A stretch of DNA of 64,000 nucleotides from Antedon bifida (GCA_963402885.1 OY727103.1:1676501-1740500); one strand, 5' to 3'. Counted from the stretch's first letter, positions 11,600-24,600 are shown. Program-made: numbers and translations. The notes: generated by a model not told the origin, from the letters alone.

Positions 11600-13853
11600 T
11601 TTCAATATTGTAGAGGGCGCTACACATGTGGTAAGGTTGCCAGGATCATACAATAAAATATTATGTTGTTATTATGTGTCAGGACCTCAAAACGCCTGGA
11701 CAAACAAGTTATCAAAATTACTTCTTCTATTAGCTTAGGGTGCCTAAACTATTGAATTACGATAGGTGGCGGTATTATTTTGGGTAAGATTATTTCCAAG
11801 TTAATAAGAAAACCGACGAATCATTCGTAATCAATCTTAATTAATAAAAGATTAATTTACTGAAATTTAAAGAAGATTCTTATTAATAATAATTTGCTGA
11901 ATGGATAAACCGCAAAACTAGGCCTTCACTGCCCAAAATGAATACTTTTTACAAATACAAGGCAACAGGAACACTCAAGCTTTAATAATATTATGGGACA
12001 CTACAACAATTTTATAATATTAGTATAGTGTGTTTTAATTAATTAAAGTAGTTGAAATTAATCTTCTACCATTAATAGGTTACTCTAACAAGATGGTATG
12101 AATATTATATTTTAACAATAAACAGAATTCGTAATTTAAAAATATAAAATATTAACTTGAAAGATACTTTTCATAGACTAATAAATCTATTATAGGTCTT
12201 TTTGTATCATATTATGAATTAACTCAGTATCTCTCTATTAATTTCAATCATATTTGTATCCGTTTTTGTCGACAGGACCACAATGCAAAACAAGTATATT
12301 TATTTATTTCTTGATTGTGTATAATCCTGTATAAATATGTTGATAAATAAAAAAAAATAAATATTTGTATATGTTATATTATTATTTGAATACGAGATTA
12401 GACCGTCAGGGTAGATTTTTATGTTGGAATTCTATAAATGCAATATTGTTCATATCATATTTCCTTCCTTATCCAACGAAACACAAACAAACATCCACAC
12501 AATGTATAAAGTCTACACTATCAAATTGTATGTGACAAAAAAATGTGATGTGCCCATATATGGACATGATGATGTCATATCAATACCATATTTGGGCATA
12601 TCACTACCAAATTTGGGCAAATCACACTTGTTTGTCAAACTAGTTTGATAGAGTAGACAGAGCTTTACCGCGGCTCTCTTAATTTCACGATATTTTGTAT
12701 TTATTTACTAAATTTAGAGTGTGTATAATCTATTTTTCTAACTCTTGGTTATTTTTTTTATTATTCGTTGTGACAAAATAAATAGTTAATAAACAGTAAC
12801 AATTTTGTATAACGCTATCTGCCTTTTATAATGATTTATTTTAATTGACAATTTATACTGACACTTTTATCATTTGAAATACATAAAGCCCACATTTTTT
12901 TTACCCTAATCTTGAACCGATGTCACGTGCGAGATGATCATGTGGTATATACCTACCGTTTATAAGTAACTGCGCTTCTATACTCAATTACCAATTTTTA
13001 TTTACTCCTACCAGTGTCCGGCAAAATGCTAAACATTAAATTAAACTTGCATATGGTGACGTGATCCGTTGAGTTATCTGACCAATGCCTGTTTTACCCT
13101 AGGACTGTAGACTTTGCAGAAATTCAGAGAATTCTACAGAATAAAATGGCGTTACGACAGAAAGAATTTAATATCCCCGTGCAGACCACCTGTATTCAAT
13201 TTTAAGAAACAGGAATATCGAATATTAAAGAGATTGAGTCCATTTTGAAGATCGGTGGGTTAGGACGAATAATAATCTTATATAACCGATTTGATTTTAT
13301 TAGTATTTTCAGTTACATTATATATTATAGGTTAACAATGTTCAAAGAAATCATGGTAACTGCCATTTATATGCATTAAATAATTTTACCGTGAAAATAA
13401 ATACTGTAGTACATGTACTATAACTGTACGCTATCATATACTGTTCAGGCAGCCTTTAAATGGTAGAGCGCCCTCTCTAATGGTGCAATCCAGCGTAAAC
13501 ATTTTAGTCCAGTTCAGAGTCCCTAAGCTACCAAAATATTGAATAAATTTTGGTATGGACAATAGAAGTAACAAAAAAAACCACTACAAAATGTTTAGGT
13601 AATTCTGAAATACATATTTCCGTGTGTATATGAATATATATTTTATATTTTATTTTGATAATGTTATTTTTTAAGCAAATAATGTGTGTATTTTTGCTCC
13701 CCTGGCGAACACTGATTCTGGCAATCATTTTTTCCAAGATACTAGTATCGGATTGGAGGAAAGTTTGTAGTGTCAAGTCTGTGATAGATACCCCTTATCT
13801 CTACTTTTAATTTACAAAATTAGGCTTATTATTACAATTTTGCACCGTAGAAG
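11600..13853. other. Upstream region of REDIC1, no other gene seen
   Basis: AT-rich DNA between the minus-strand promoter-like stretch and the REDIC1 start codon. It contains one copy of the AGCTCTGTC inverted-repeat element (about 12507-12667). I see no open frame with splice support elsewhere. Confidence 0.4.
12507..12667. mobile_element. MITE-like inverted-repeat element, AGCTCTGTC family, copy 1
   Basis: Ends are inverted repeats (GTCTACACTATCAAA on the left, GTTTGATAGAGTAGACAGAG on the right). The interior is itself palindromic, pairing TGTGATGTGCCCATATATGG with a CCATATTTGGGCA-type half around ATGATGATGTCAT. Related copies lie at 31412, 49963, 50688 and 57618, and a deletion form at 45026. 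Flanking TTA/TAA suggests, weakly, PIF/Harbinger-type target duplication. Confidence 0.75.
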
Positions 13854-16800
13854 ATGAATTGGGTGGGTGGAATAAGGTAGGATGACTATAACATACGTCT
13901 TAGTGATTTCATGTAGGCCTATGTATTGGACTAGGCCTAGACTAAAAGGGCCTACTAAAGTAATGTAATGTACTCTACCGGGCGGAAATCTAGGCCTAAG
14001 GCATATAGCCTAGGGCCTAGCTATCTATTCCGGCCCGCGGTAGCGTAGAGCAGCAGGATAGCGTAGAGCAGTAGGATAGTATAGACCGGGGCCTGTAGGC
14101 CTTAATGTTTAATTTAAGATTAATGATTTGATGAAAAATGTATTTTATTATACTATAGGAAGCGTGTAAGAAGTACAAAAGAGGAAAAGAGAATACAACA
14201 GGTAAATAAGTGAGAAACACATTCTTGTTCTAGGCCTACAAACAATACATACAAAACAGCATTTTATTTTAGGCCTAGTGCCTATGCATTATTACTACTA
14301 TTACTCATTAGGCCTAGCCTAGGTATTATAATGTATTTTTCACAGCATATTCATTTTTTTTCTTAGGAATATTTTGAAAAGAAGCGATATATGAACCAGT
14401 TAAACCGAGTATTTGATGCTTCTTCTTCAAGCAAGTCGTCACATTCAGCTGGTGGTAGTCAGGATCTACTGTTTATCAATACTTGTAACCACATCCATAA
14501 GACAACACAAGGTACCATACTACAGCTAAAAAATGGCGAATACAAAACATTAAAAAAATAACATGAATATACTAATTACTATTTGTATAATACATGTGAG
14601 GAGAGATATTTATGACAATGACATTTAATTTATATGTAAAGCAACATCATTCAATCAATTCAATGAAACCCATAAGTGTCTTATTAGGGGTGCACCTTCC
14701 TTCAATTTGAATGGTAAAAAAAATGATGCACTACTTATACTTTGACAGACTATTAATAATTGTATATTATTGCTTCTCCGTTAAAAAAACCCTGGATCAT
14801 AACCTAACCTACCTCACCCACCTTTTGTGATACAAAACAAATACAATTATTTATTTTTTTGCAGCAAAACGAATGCAAGGAATCAAGAAGGTTAACCATG
14901 TAGATTTAGAAAAAGTATTTGATCCTTTTCAAAATGATCGTAAAAGAAGAAGAAATGTGGAACTACCAACAATGTCTCCGATTGAAACGCCCTCTAAGCT
15001 AGACCTCAACGACCAACAGGATGTTCCAAGGTAGGCTTGCAAGAAATGTTTTTATTTTCTTTTATTATTTAATCTGGATTACTGTATGTAAAATATAATA
15101 TTATATATATATATATAGTATAATATAATCTATTATTGTACTTGGGCCAGCGGCCTACATACTATTGAATAAATGAATGAATTAATGTATAATATTGTGA
15201 TCAATTAAAGTTAAAGCCTAATTTGGACTTCTATTGGTTGATAACTACTATAATACTATATTGAACTGTGTATTCTTTTGCATTAGATTTTCCCATCAAT
15301 ACCATGTGTGTGCTACCAGTACTTCAGATCACAGACACTCAATACAATCCAGTGACCAGAAACCTAGAATTCAACCAGTTTTTGAAGATGGTAGAAATAA
15401 GGAAAATATGCATAAACCCATGGTAAACATAATGATAGACATTATACAAAATTGATCTCTGTTACTTCATTATTATTCATGAGGCCCCTGGTTTAGAAAC
15501 CCTAACGCTGGAGGCAGGTGTATTTCAATGGTGGTTTTTTTCCTCTGGACTCCTGTAAGCTCTTGGGCTCCTGGGTTTAGCCAATGAGCTCATAGCTGTT
15601 AAGCCACTGTATGTACAGCATCAGAGCTCAATTTCTGTACATTACTTTTACACACTGCAATGTTTTGACATCATTTTCTTCTTCTTTGATCAGGAGCAAG
15701 ATATTTCTGAAAGTATAATGTCCAACAGCGCAAAAAAACAATCGTCTGTTTTGAAACCATTTACAAAAAATGATATCTATTGTACGTCAACACCATATTC
15801 AACCTTGTCACCAATGCACGATAAGTTTGATGTGACGTCACCACTGCATAATAAGTTTGATGTGACATCACCACTGCACGTTAAGTTTGATGCTTTAGTA
15901 GGTTATGATTCCTTTTCGAAGAAACAGAGATTCAACAACATTTTAACATCACAGCAAAAATTCTTTGTAGATGATGGGCGTAACCACAAGTGTGAATCAA
16001 ACTTAAGTATGATACTAAATCAAACTAAGAACCAAGTTGGTTCAATTTATGAGAATCATAGCCAAGTACCTCGCCCTAGTACGTACCAACATTATGTGCC
16101 AACCTCACCAGACCCATATGGTATGGGAGACTTAGAACGGACCAATCGGTATACAGATGCTTACAACACGGAAAGCTTCTATCCTTCTGATATGCGGTTA
16201 AGTAAGCGACTAACATCACCACCGAAGCGCAAAGTACAATTGCCGTCTAGTTGTGTAGAATCTTCAAAATGGCAAACTTCTAGTAGAAGTTCTGATTGGA
16301 GAAATTTTATATTTGATTCTTCTCAAGACAATACTGTCTGTGAAAGGTAAATAATGTAAAAAAGATATAGAAAGATTTATATAAAGTGAGAATTTTTATT
16401 TTGTGATAACCAAGGCTTGATGACATCACAACAGGTGGAGTTTGTGATGTTAAATTGTTTTTTTGATGGTGGAGGAGGGGGGGGGGGGGGGGTAGGGTGG
16501 AGGTAATCCTAAGGTATCTGAAGAATATGCATGCACAATAAATATGAATTTTGTTATATTTCTACAGGCATGAAATATGTGACGTTGAGTTGGATACTAA
16601 CAAGTTGAAAATGAACAGTATGTCGGAGGAATTAATGCAACAGGTACAATTGTTATTAAAATAAAGCTGACATAAGAATATCTGGGTCAGACTAACGTAG
16701 TTCATTATGCTTATCTGAGTCAGACTAACGTAGTTCATTATGCTTATCTGAGTCAGGGCTAACTTACTTGTCATATGCTTAATTATTGGCAACTATCATA

Positions 16801-18856
16801 ATAGGAAGATGATTGACAGGTGATTATAGCTTATACCGAGGAAAAGTAAAATTACAATTACTTTTACTCGTCCCTGCTTTTTATGCCTTATTAGTTTCCC
16901 TTTTTTGATCTAATTTAGTCACAACAAGTCACCAATTACAATAAAATGATGCACGCAAATCAGTCTTATGTAATGCTTAATTAACTCTATTTTTTAAATG
17001 ACAAATGAAAAATACCTAATGTTTATCTAATTTCAGGTTTTATCGCTAGATGAAGAAATAATGAGTACATATGCAACACAGCAGACTGATGATACAGCAT
17101 TAGGTATGAAACGTTCAGTATACCAACAATTTTAGATCTTGTCATAATTATAAAAATTTTTTTAAACCCTAAAACCCATAGCGATATAATGAATTAAAAA
17201 AAGGAGATTGTAATAAATGTTAGATTGGATTAAAAAGGCGTGTTGTAAAAAACACTTTGATTAAAGGTGAATCTCAAATAGAATTGGGAAGATTGTTTAT
17301 GGCATGGTTTAGGCATGGACCTATACATTATCTAATGTATAGGTCCATGATTTAGGTTCTACAGCATTGATCACCACTTCTATCACCCAATTGTGAGGTT
17401 CAGATCACATGATTAACATGAAATGTTAGTACTAAATGCATTCTGGGATTTGTTTATGGATAAGTTAACATTAAAGCGTATCGATTGCCCACTATGAATG
17501 ATGAATAATGTCAAAACTTTTAAATTTACCAAGGCTACTTTTACTTTCTTCTTTCCAATTAATCGTCTCATATTATCTAATTATAGGTATGTTCCTTATT
17601 ATTGTTTTATTTTATCAAATAGATAAAGTTTTCTTAAATCTATCCAGCACTCAATCATCACATGATTATCAGCATGAATGTTTTTCAGTCGACAACAATC
17701 AACAACTGGTAAGAACACTCTATCAGCCCTTGTATTAGGAAATCTTGGAATAATTTTGGGGCAGATTTGAAATAAAAACAATTATTAGGAAAACTTTTTT
17801 CTAATATTTGTATTGTATCTGTATCTACTTTATTAGTGATTATAATATTTGTTTATATTTTAGGAACAATATGTAAATAATAAACTAGCAAAAGATGAAA
17901 CTGATGTCAGCAGTAGGATCTCAGCAGAACCTAAGATTGTTAAGGGTCACAATTCAACTGAAGATACAGGACCTCAGCTTAGCGAACCTAATCTTATTCA
18001 GACTACACCTAATGTTACACAGACTACACCTAATGTTACACAGACTACACATAATGGTGCACAGACTACACATAATGTTACACAGAATGCACCTAATGTT
18101 ACACAGAATGCACCTAATGTTACACAGACTACACCTAATGTTACACAGAATACACCTAATGTTACACAGACTACACCTAATGTTATTCAGATTACACCTA
18201 ATCTTAATCAGACTAAATATAATCTTATTCAGACTAAATCTAATGTTACACAGACTACACCTAATGGTACAAAAACTACACTTAATGTTACACAGACTAC
18301 ACTTAATGGTACAAAAACTACACTTAATGTTACACAGACTACACCCAATCTTATTCAGACTACATCTAATCTTAATCAGACTAAATCTAATCTTATTCAG
18401 GCTAAATTTAATCTTATTCAGTCTACACATTTGCAAGAAACAAACAAAAGCTTGAAATCATCAGGAACTCCACAGAATGCATTAAATGACTTTACTAAAC
18501 AAACTGTTAACGTTAGTAGAACGTCACATGGCATTGATTGTACCACTCAGACTACAGGTATCCATTGTGGCACATGCAAATGCCTATGTACACCTGGTTT
18601 AGAACACACTCAAAAGCTGCAAACACTGGACGGTCAAGGCAATCAAGATGACAATCATACGGACATTTTGATAGAAAAAGATGTAAATAAATGTGACCAC
18701 CAAAATATTATGACTAATGAGAGTGGAGTGTTAGAAATTCTAAAAAAATCTCATTTAGGTTTAGTTGGTAGCAATATGGACGACAACATTTGTCAGAAAA
18801 TACAATGTAATGAAAGAATAAGATATTCTCTTCGTCCAAGAAATGTAAACAAATAA
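13854..18856 (+). CDS. REDIC1: REDIC1 (C12orf40) ortholog, meiotic crossover regulator
   Basis: Ten exons: 13854-13876, 14159-14201, 14367-14511, 14865-15030, 15287-15422, 15694-16346, 16568-16643, 17037-17103, 17623-17708, 17864-18856. They join in phase to 795 residues. The tiny first exon reads MNWVGGI, followed by a basic stretch and EYFEKKRYMNQLNRVF, matching the conserved N-terminus of vertebrate REDIC1; a second conserved block is VELPTMSPIETPSKLDLND. In mammals the protein supports class I crossover formation in meiosis by acting at recombination intermediates; the same nuclear role is inferred here. The middle is low-complexity. The last exon carries 21 near-perfect heptapeptides of the type PNVTQTT (17990-18430) and ends RYSLRPRNVNK. 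The repeat is not known to me from vertebrate orthologs and is probably lineage-specific. The start choice rests on the N-terminal match and splice phase. Confidence 0.88.
17314..17349. repeat. Perfect 36-bp inverted repeat in a REDIC1 intron
   Basis: Two 17-bp arms (CATGGACCTATACATTA and its exact complement) separated by TC. It lies in the intron between 17104 and 17622. No coding role. Confidence 0.9.
17990..18430 (+). repeat. 21-bp coding minisatellite in REDIC1
   Basis: Twenty-one copies of a 21-bp unit like CCTAATGTTACACAGACTACA encode heptapeptides PNVTQTT and variants (HNVTQNA, PNGTKTT, SNLNQTK). Because the unit is a multiple of three, copy-number change preserves the frame. The long open frames on the opposite strand here are shadows of the repeat. 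Confidence 0.95.
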
Positions 18857-18872
18857 ACATGGTAAATAAGAC

Positions 18873-18878
18873 AATAAA
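18873..18878 (+). promoter_or_regulatory. Polyadenylation signal for REDIC1
   Basis: AATAAA lies 17 bp after the REDIC1 stop; another AATAAA overlaps the stop codon at 18852-18857. Assignment is by position only. Confidence 0.4.
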
Positions 18879-19360
18879 GCTGATCACTGTAATGCATATT
18901 TAGCAAACTTGATACTTTTATGTATTTACAGCGAAAACAGAAATTTGTAACAACTTAATTTGGTGGTTTAATTTGAGAAAAAACCCGATTGCTTTAAAAT
19001 TAGTTTGAATTTAATTTCAAGTGGATGGAGATATTCTGTATTGAGTTTAATAACAGAATTAGTTGTTGTTAGTTTAGTCGAATTATTTAGATTTAATGTA
19101 TTGTATAATTCAAGTAATCTACTTAGTTGATTATACTAAGAAATAAAAATTGTATGACAACATCACTTGACTTTTTTGAATTAATTACATATAATGTCTT
19201 CCCTTTTAAATTGATATGAAAGATGTGTTATTATTATCTCTCAACTAATTTGACAAGAAACCTGTTTGGTCAATTGATGATCATGGCCTCAAGCATTTTT
19301 TTTTATATTTATTCTTTATCTAACTCTATATATATATATATAACTCTTCTTCTCTAAGTT
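18879..19360 (+). other. REDIC1 3' flank and putative promoter of the HYR receptor cluster
   Basis: No gene. The stretch, including TATTTACAGC and TTTGGTGGTTTAATTTGAG, is recognisably repeated at 21240-21620 and at about 29995-30500, each time just upstream of a signal-peptide exon. It is therefore the likely shared promoter region of receptor copies A, B and C. Confidence 0.6.
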
Positions 19361-20735
19361 ATGAAATCGAGGACTTTATTACACAGTGTTTTATTTTACC
19401 TTTTTACTTATTATTTAGCTTACAGTTGGGGTAAGTATTATTTTTCTGTTTGTTTTATTCGGGTCTAGGTATAGATGGTAAATATCTGCCATTCTAAAAC
19501 AAAAAGTACGTGACAATGATATTGTTCATCCAGCTGGTTTACAGTTTTGTTTTTTAATTGTCTTAAATTCTGACGCATTAAACTACTTCAGATTTCTTTT
19601 AAGCTCTACGCTTCTACATTTTCATGGTTTGAAGATGAATTGAGAACTTTGCAATATAACCATAGTGTTTTATACTACTTTTACTTAATATTTAACGCCC
19701 TCCCCCCACCCCCCCCCCCTCCACCATTATTAATTGTCGCAAATTTTAATGCAAAAGATAAGATTAAGCTGAGCCCTTCATTTCACCATTTTTAGGCCAT
19801 AGGCCCCCTATTTCAAAATCATAGATCCGCCACTGCGCTTCGTGCAGTATATCTAGTATTTCAGTATTTAGGGCTTACTCAATGTTTTATTCATGTGTGC
19901 GGTTTTGCAACCATTAATCTTCATGTTCTTTACAATTTGCATGGTGATGCTAACACACTCCTTGGATACAACACCACCAGTTCTTGTCTGTGATCCTGTC
20001 GTTTATGTTTATACAAATCCTGGAAGCGATGAGGGAACGGTTGATATTCGGTCATTTATACAAGCAAATGATATAATAACAATCATTCCAGGACACATAA
20101 TAGATTATCCGATTGGTCGAAGTGAAGAAATGTTCATAGTAATTGGCCCGTCTCTAAACAGCGGGTCATGTATAATTGAAATAAACGTGGAAGGTGAGTA
20201 ATAGATGTACAATGGTGGATACTGAATGTCATTTCTTTTTCATTTTTTTGTAATTTTTTTGTAAAGTTTTATCGGATTCCATTCCTTTTACTTGAAATGT
20301 ACACTATAATAAAATGTTCAACTTCAATTTGTATACAAATTGCAATAAAGAAAATTGATTGATTGATATCTCCACTGCGGCAATGATTCATCGTATTAAA
20401 CATGAGTTTAACAATCTGATATTACAGCTCTTTGATTTTTGGAAATGTGCTATAAAATTCCTAACGTTATTGTTATCAATTAAATTTTACATTAATAGAT
20501 AATGAGGCTCCTGTATTGAATTGCCCCGATGATATTCATGAGTTTTTACAAGGCGGACCAACACGACATTTTGACCTTAGTGACAATGTAACTGCAACTG
20601 ACAACTCACAAGAGGTTGTAACCATCTATCCTGATCCAAATGTTGATCTCGGAGTTGGCGTGCATACTGTTGTTTTTACAGCAACGGACACAGCAGGAAA
20701 TACCGATAACTGTACATTTACAATGGAAATTCTAG
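19361..20735 (+). CDS. HYR receptor copy A: 5' fragment (signal peptide plus two HYR exons)
   Basis: Exon 19361-19430 starts MKSRTLLHSVLF, a hydrophobic signal peptide, and ends in phase 1 at GTAAGTATT. Two HYR exons follow: 19966-20193 and 20499-20735. The second is intact (acceptor ATTAATAG, DNEAPVLNCP start, phase 1-1). The first lacks its acceptor: the expected AG before ATACAACACC is GG. An ATG at 19893 opens an in-frame alternative start with a hydrophobic leader (FMFFTICMVMLTH) running straight into this HYR domain. No GAIN or transmembrane exons follow before copy B begins at 21627. Because all HYR exons are phase 1-1, the last exon here could splice in frame into copy B exons from 22528, so A may be an alternative 5' end of B. 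Otherwise it is a truncated duplicate encoding a secreted fragment. Confidence 0.55.
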
Positions 20736-20775
20736 GTAAATATTGTTTTAACGTCAAAAGTTACGAAAGATCAAA

Positions 20776-21240
20776 CTCATGAACTCCACAGACTTTACTA
20801 AACAAACCACTCAGACTACAGGTGCCACTCAGACTACAGGTGCCACTCAGACTACAGGTGCCACTCAGACTACAGGTGCCACTCAGACTACAGGTGCCAC
20901 TCAGACTACAGGTGCCCATTTGTAAGTGCACACCTGGTTATGAACAAACTCAAAAGCTTGACGGTCAAGACTTACTGGATGGTCAAGACTTAGAGGACGA
21001 CAATCATACGGATATTTTAATAGAACAAATAAAAGATTAAAAGATAAACTTGATATTATAATATTATGACGAATGAAAGAGTATCAGACAATTCAAAGGA
21101 ATCTCATTTAATTTTAGTTTGTAGCAATATGGACGACAATATTTGTCAGAAAAAACAATATAATGAAAGATATTCACTCCACCCAAGAAATGTAAACAAA
21201 ATATGCAATCAAGCTCATGACTATTATATAACGCTGCATC
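20776..21240 (+). pseudogene. Broken duplicate of the REDIC1 last exon
   Basis: The stretch aligns by eye with 18460-18880 of REDIC1: GACTTTACTAAACAAAC, CCACTCAGACTACAGGT, GACGACAATCATACGGA and TATGGACGACAA.ATTTGTCAG are shared in the same order. The copy has in-frame stops (for example after the repeat, CATTTGTAA) and small deletions. It also carries its own expansion of an 18-bp unit, ACTCAGACTACAGGTGCC, six copies at about 20811-20911, which replaces the short single-copy form in the parent. Its 3' flank continues into a duplicate of the receptor promoter and signal-peptide exon. Confidence 0.85.
20811..20911 (+). repeat. 18-bp minisatellite in the REDIC1 pseudo-exon
   Basis: Six near-perfect copies of ACTCAGACTACAGGTGCC. 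The unit is single in the parental REDIC1 exon (near 18546), so expansion followed duplication. Confidence 0.95.
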
Positions 21241-21626
21241 TTTAGCACATTTTTTTTTAACGTATTTACAGCGAAAAAAAACCCCAGAAATTCGAAAAAC
21301 TGTAATTTGATGGCTTTAGTTTGAGGATTACTTCCAAATTAGTTTTTGTGCATTTTGTTTTGTAGTGTATGGAGATAATAAGAATAGTCGTAACGATCAA
21401 TATTTTGACACGATGTTAGCTTATCAGTTGATTAAAGAAATAAGAGTTGTATGACAATGGTCGTCACTTGCCTTTTGTTTAATGAATTACATTACATAAA
21501 ATATCCTCCCTTATAAGTCACCTGAAAGATTTGTGGTTATTATCTCTCAACTATTTGACAAGAAACGCTTTTGAACAGTTTATGATCCTCGACGACTCAA
21601 GCATAACGTATGTGCTTCTATACATG

Positions 21627-24600
21627 ATGCAATCGATGACTTTATATTTTGTTTTATTTTACGTTCTTACGTTAGCATACAGTGTGGCGGCGAAGGGTAA
21701 GTATTCTTTTTATTTATGTGTTTTTAAAAAATCATACCGGATGTCCCATAAAGCTAAAACAGCTTCATTTTAATGGATTCTAGTCATTTCTGGTCTGGAT
21801 CTGGTAGCTTCTGTACAATCGCCATCATAATAGGATCTCGTACAGGTTGCGCTCCCATGGGCATAGCTGGTTGCAATTAAGTTGCAATCTTAGCGATGCT
21901 GTCGATGTCTAGTGCGTCCAGTTGAGTTTTGAAATTAGTTAGAGTTGGTGCACATCAAGTTGAGTCGGGTAGAGCGTTCCCTTTACAATTTATTTAAATA
22001 TAATTGAGTGTTTATTAATCCCTATTCAAAATACAACACCACCGGTACTTACATGCCAACCTGTCGTTAATATTTCTACAAATCCTGGAAGCGACAAGGG
22101 AACGGTTGATTTTATATCATTAGGCCTAGTATCAGGAACAGACGATCAGTCAAATATTGTATCAATTAAACCAAGACTTATAATAGATTATCCGATTGGA
22201 AAAAGTGAACAAATTTTCACAGGAACTGATCTATCTGGAAATAGCGAGTCATGTACAATTGAAATAAACGTGGAAGGTGAGTAAAATAAATGCAAAAAGT
22301 TAGATAGGAAAGTCATTTCTTTTAAAAGGCTGATAATGATGATACTGATGATGATGATGACTATAATAATAATAATAATAATGATGATGATGATAATGGT
22401 AATAATGATGATGAAAATGATGATGATTAAATAAAAGAAAAGAAAGAAAAGACATAATAATGATGATGATTTTGGAAATGTGCTATGTAAATCGAAACGT
22501 TATTGTTATTACTTTTTACAATAATAGATAATGAGGCTCCTGTATTGAATTGCCCCGGTGACATCCAGGACTTTTTACAAGATGGACCAACACGACACTA
22601 TGATCTTGGTGACAGTTTCAGTGTAACTGATAACTCAGGAGAAGTTCCAGCCATCAATCCTGATCCTAAAGTGTTGTTTCCTCTTGATCTCGGAGTTGGC
22701 GTGCTGTTGGCTTTTTTTGAAGCAATGGACTCAGCAGGAAATGAAGGTACCTGTACATTTACAATTGAAGTTATAGGTAAGTAGCAGAGTCCACGTAAAA
22801 ATCCAAAGTTATTAAAGAGCAAACTTTGCATACAGAGGGAAAGGCCTACTCGATTCAAAGCTTTTGTTTAGTAAAATGTATCGCGTTTAGAAACCAAACT
22901 TACAGCTCACTTTGCAAATAAGTATCGATTAATCAATTTACAGATCTAACACCACCTGCACTTTCATGTCCACCTGCTGGTCATTTCACTACCGATCATG
23001 GAAGCGCCGTAGTTACCATTGACTATTCAGATGAAATAAACGCAACTGATAACTCGGGACAAGTAGACGTAAGGCCTCGTCCAAATGACGTATTCCCCAT
23101 GGATTTTCCGATTGGACAAACTGAAAAGAATTTTAGAGCAAAGGACCCGAGTGAAAATTCAGTCACTTGTTTGGTGTTAATAACTGTTGAAGGTGAACAT
23201 AAATAGATACGTAAAAAAAAAAAAAAAAAATAACCAACAAAATAAAGAATTGTTCTACCGAATGTTTATGTGTATATACTTTGATTACTTTTGTTGTTTT
23301 TTACTGCCATTTTTTGCAATTTCTCAATTTGACCTTTGACTTATTTTATTATTTATTACTTATTTAAACTCTGATAAACAAATCATTAATATCAATTAAT
23401 AGATAACGAGCCACCATCTTGTCCACCTGGTAGTAGTAATTTTACTACCGATCCTGGAAGCGACAGAGCTACGGTTGATTTCTTAACTACATTTTACCCA
23501 GCTGATAATTCCGGACAAGTTTTTGGTAATTTTACAACAATGGTTGGTTTTTATCCAATTGGAAAAAGCGTGGAAACTTTAGTTGTAACTGACCCAAGTG
23601 GAAACACTGTCGAGTGTACTGTTCAAATAAACGTCCGAGGTGAGTGATTAAAATAATATATCGGATAAAGAAAGTAGGAGCAAAAATTACGTCGAATGAC
23701 GATGATAAGACGTGCTTCCGATATATCTTTCCAGTGTGGTACGAATATGATATCCTTTAACAGTAACTGCCTCACCAGTAAGAATTGTTCATTATTAATA
23801 TTATTTGATTGATTTTAATACTTAATGTTAAATTTTGATTAATAAAACTGTACATTAATAGATACAGAGCAGCCTGTATTGAATTGTCCTGGGGACATGT
23901 TGACACCCCTTGAAGAGAATGCAACAGTGAATATCCAGTTGCCGATGATAAATGCAAATGACAACACAAACGACACCCTTATCATTCGTCCTCATCCTGA
24001 AGATATATTCCCTGTTAATCTTGGAGTTGGAGACTTTTATTTTACCTTCACAGCAAACGACTCGTCAGGAAATGTCGGTAGCTGTGCATTTCAAATTATA
24101 ATTTTAGGTAACTCAGCCTGTAGACCAATTTATTCGTGTGAATTGAAAGCGTTAACTAAATGCGCATGCGTATATAATTTACATATCCATATTATACTTT
24201 CTGTAATAAACGCGATAAATTGCCTCGATTAGCACGACTACATTCGCCTCGTGGAAAACAGGCTTTCTTTAATATCTATTTTGTTGATTGATTGTACGGT
24301 TCTGTAAATCATATGTACCAAACACCATAACATGATTCCCTCTACTTTATATTATCTTACAAATGTACGTTCTCTAACCAGGATGTAGTTCTAAAACAAT
24401 GCAATATACATTTTTATTAATTTGTATTCAAGATATAACACCGCCTGAACTTGACTGTCCACCTATCTATACTGTTTATACCAATCCTGGAAGTGACAAG
24501 GGCACAGTTGATCTATCGAATTTAATAAAAGCAACGGATAATTCAGGAGAAGTGGAAATTCACCAAACTCTCCGAGCGAATTATACAATTGGAAGAAGGG

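Noticed and set aside
17954-18436. 160-residue minus-strand frame rich in Cys and Asn
   Set aside because: Shadow of the 21-bp REDIC1 minisatellite; the plus-strand frame is joined by splice phase to REDIC1.
20822-21040. 72-residue plus-strand frame with repeated PLRLQV
   Set aside because: Off-frame reading of the 18-bp minisatellite in the REDIC1 pseudo-exon; the parental frame is different and broken.
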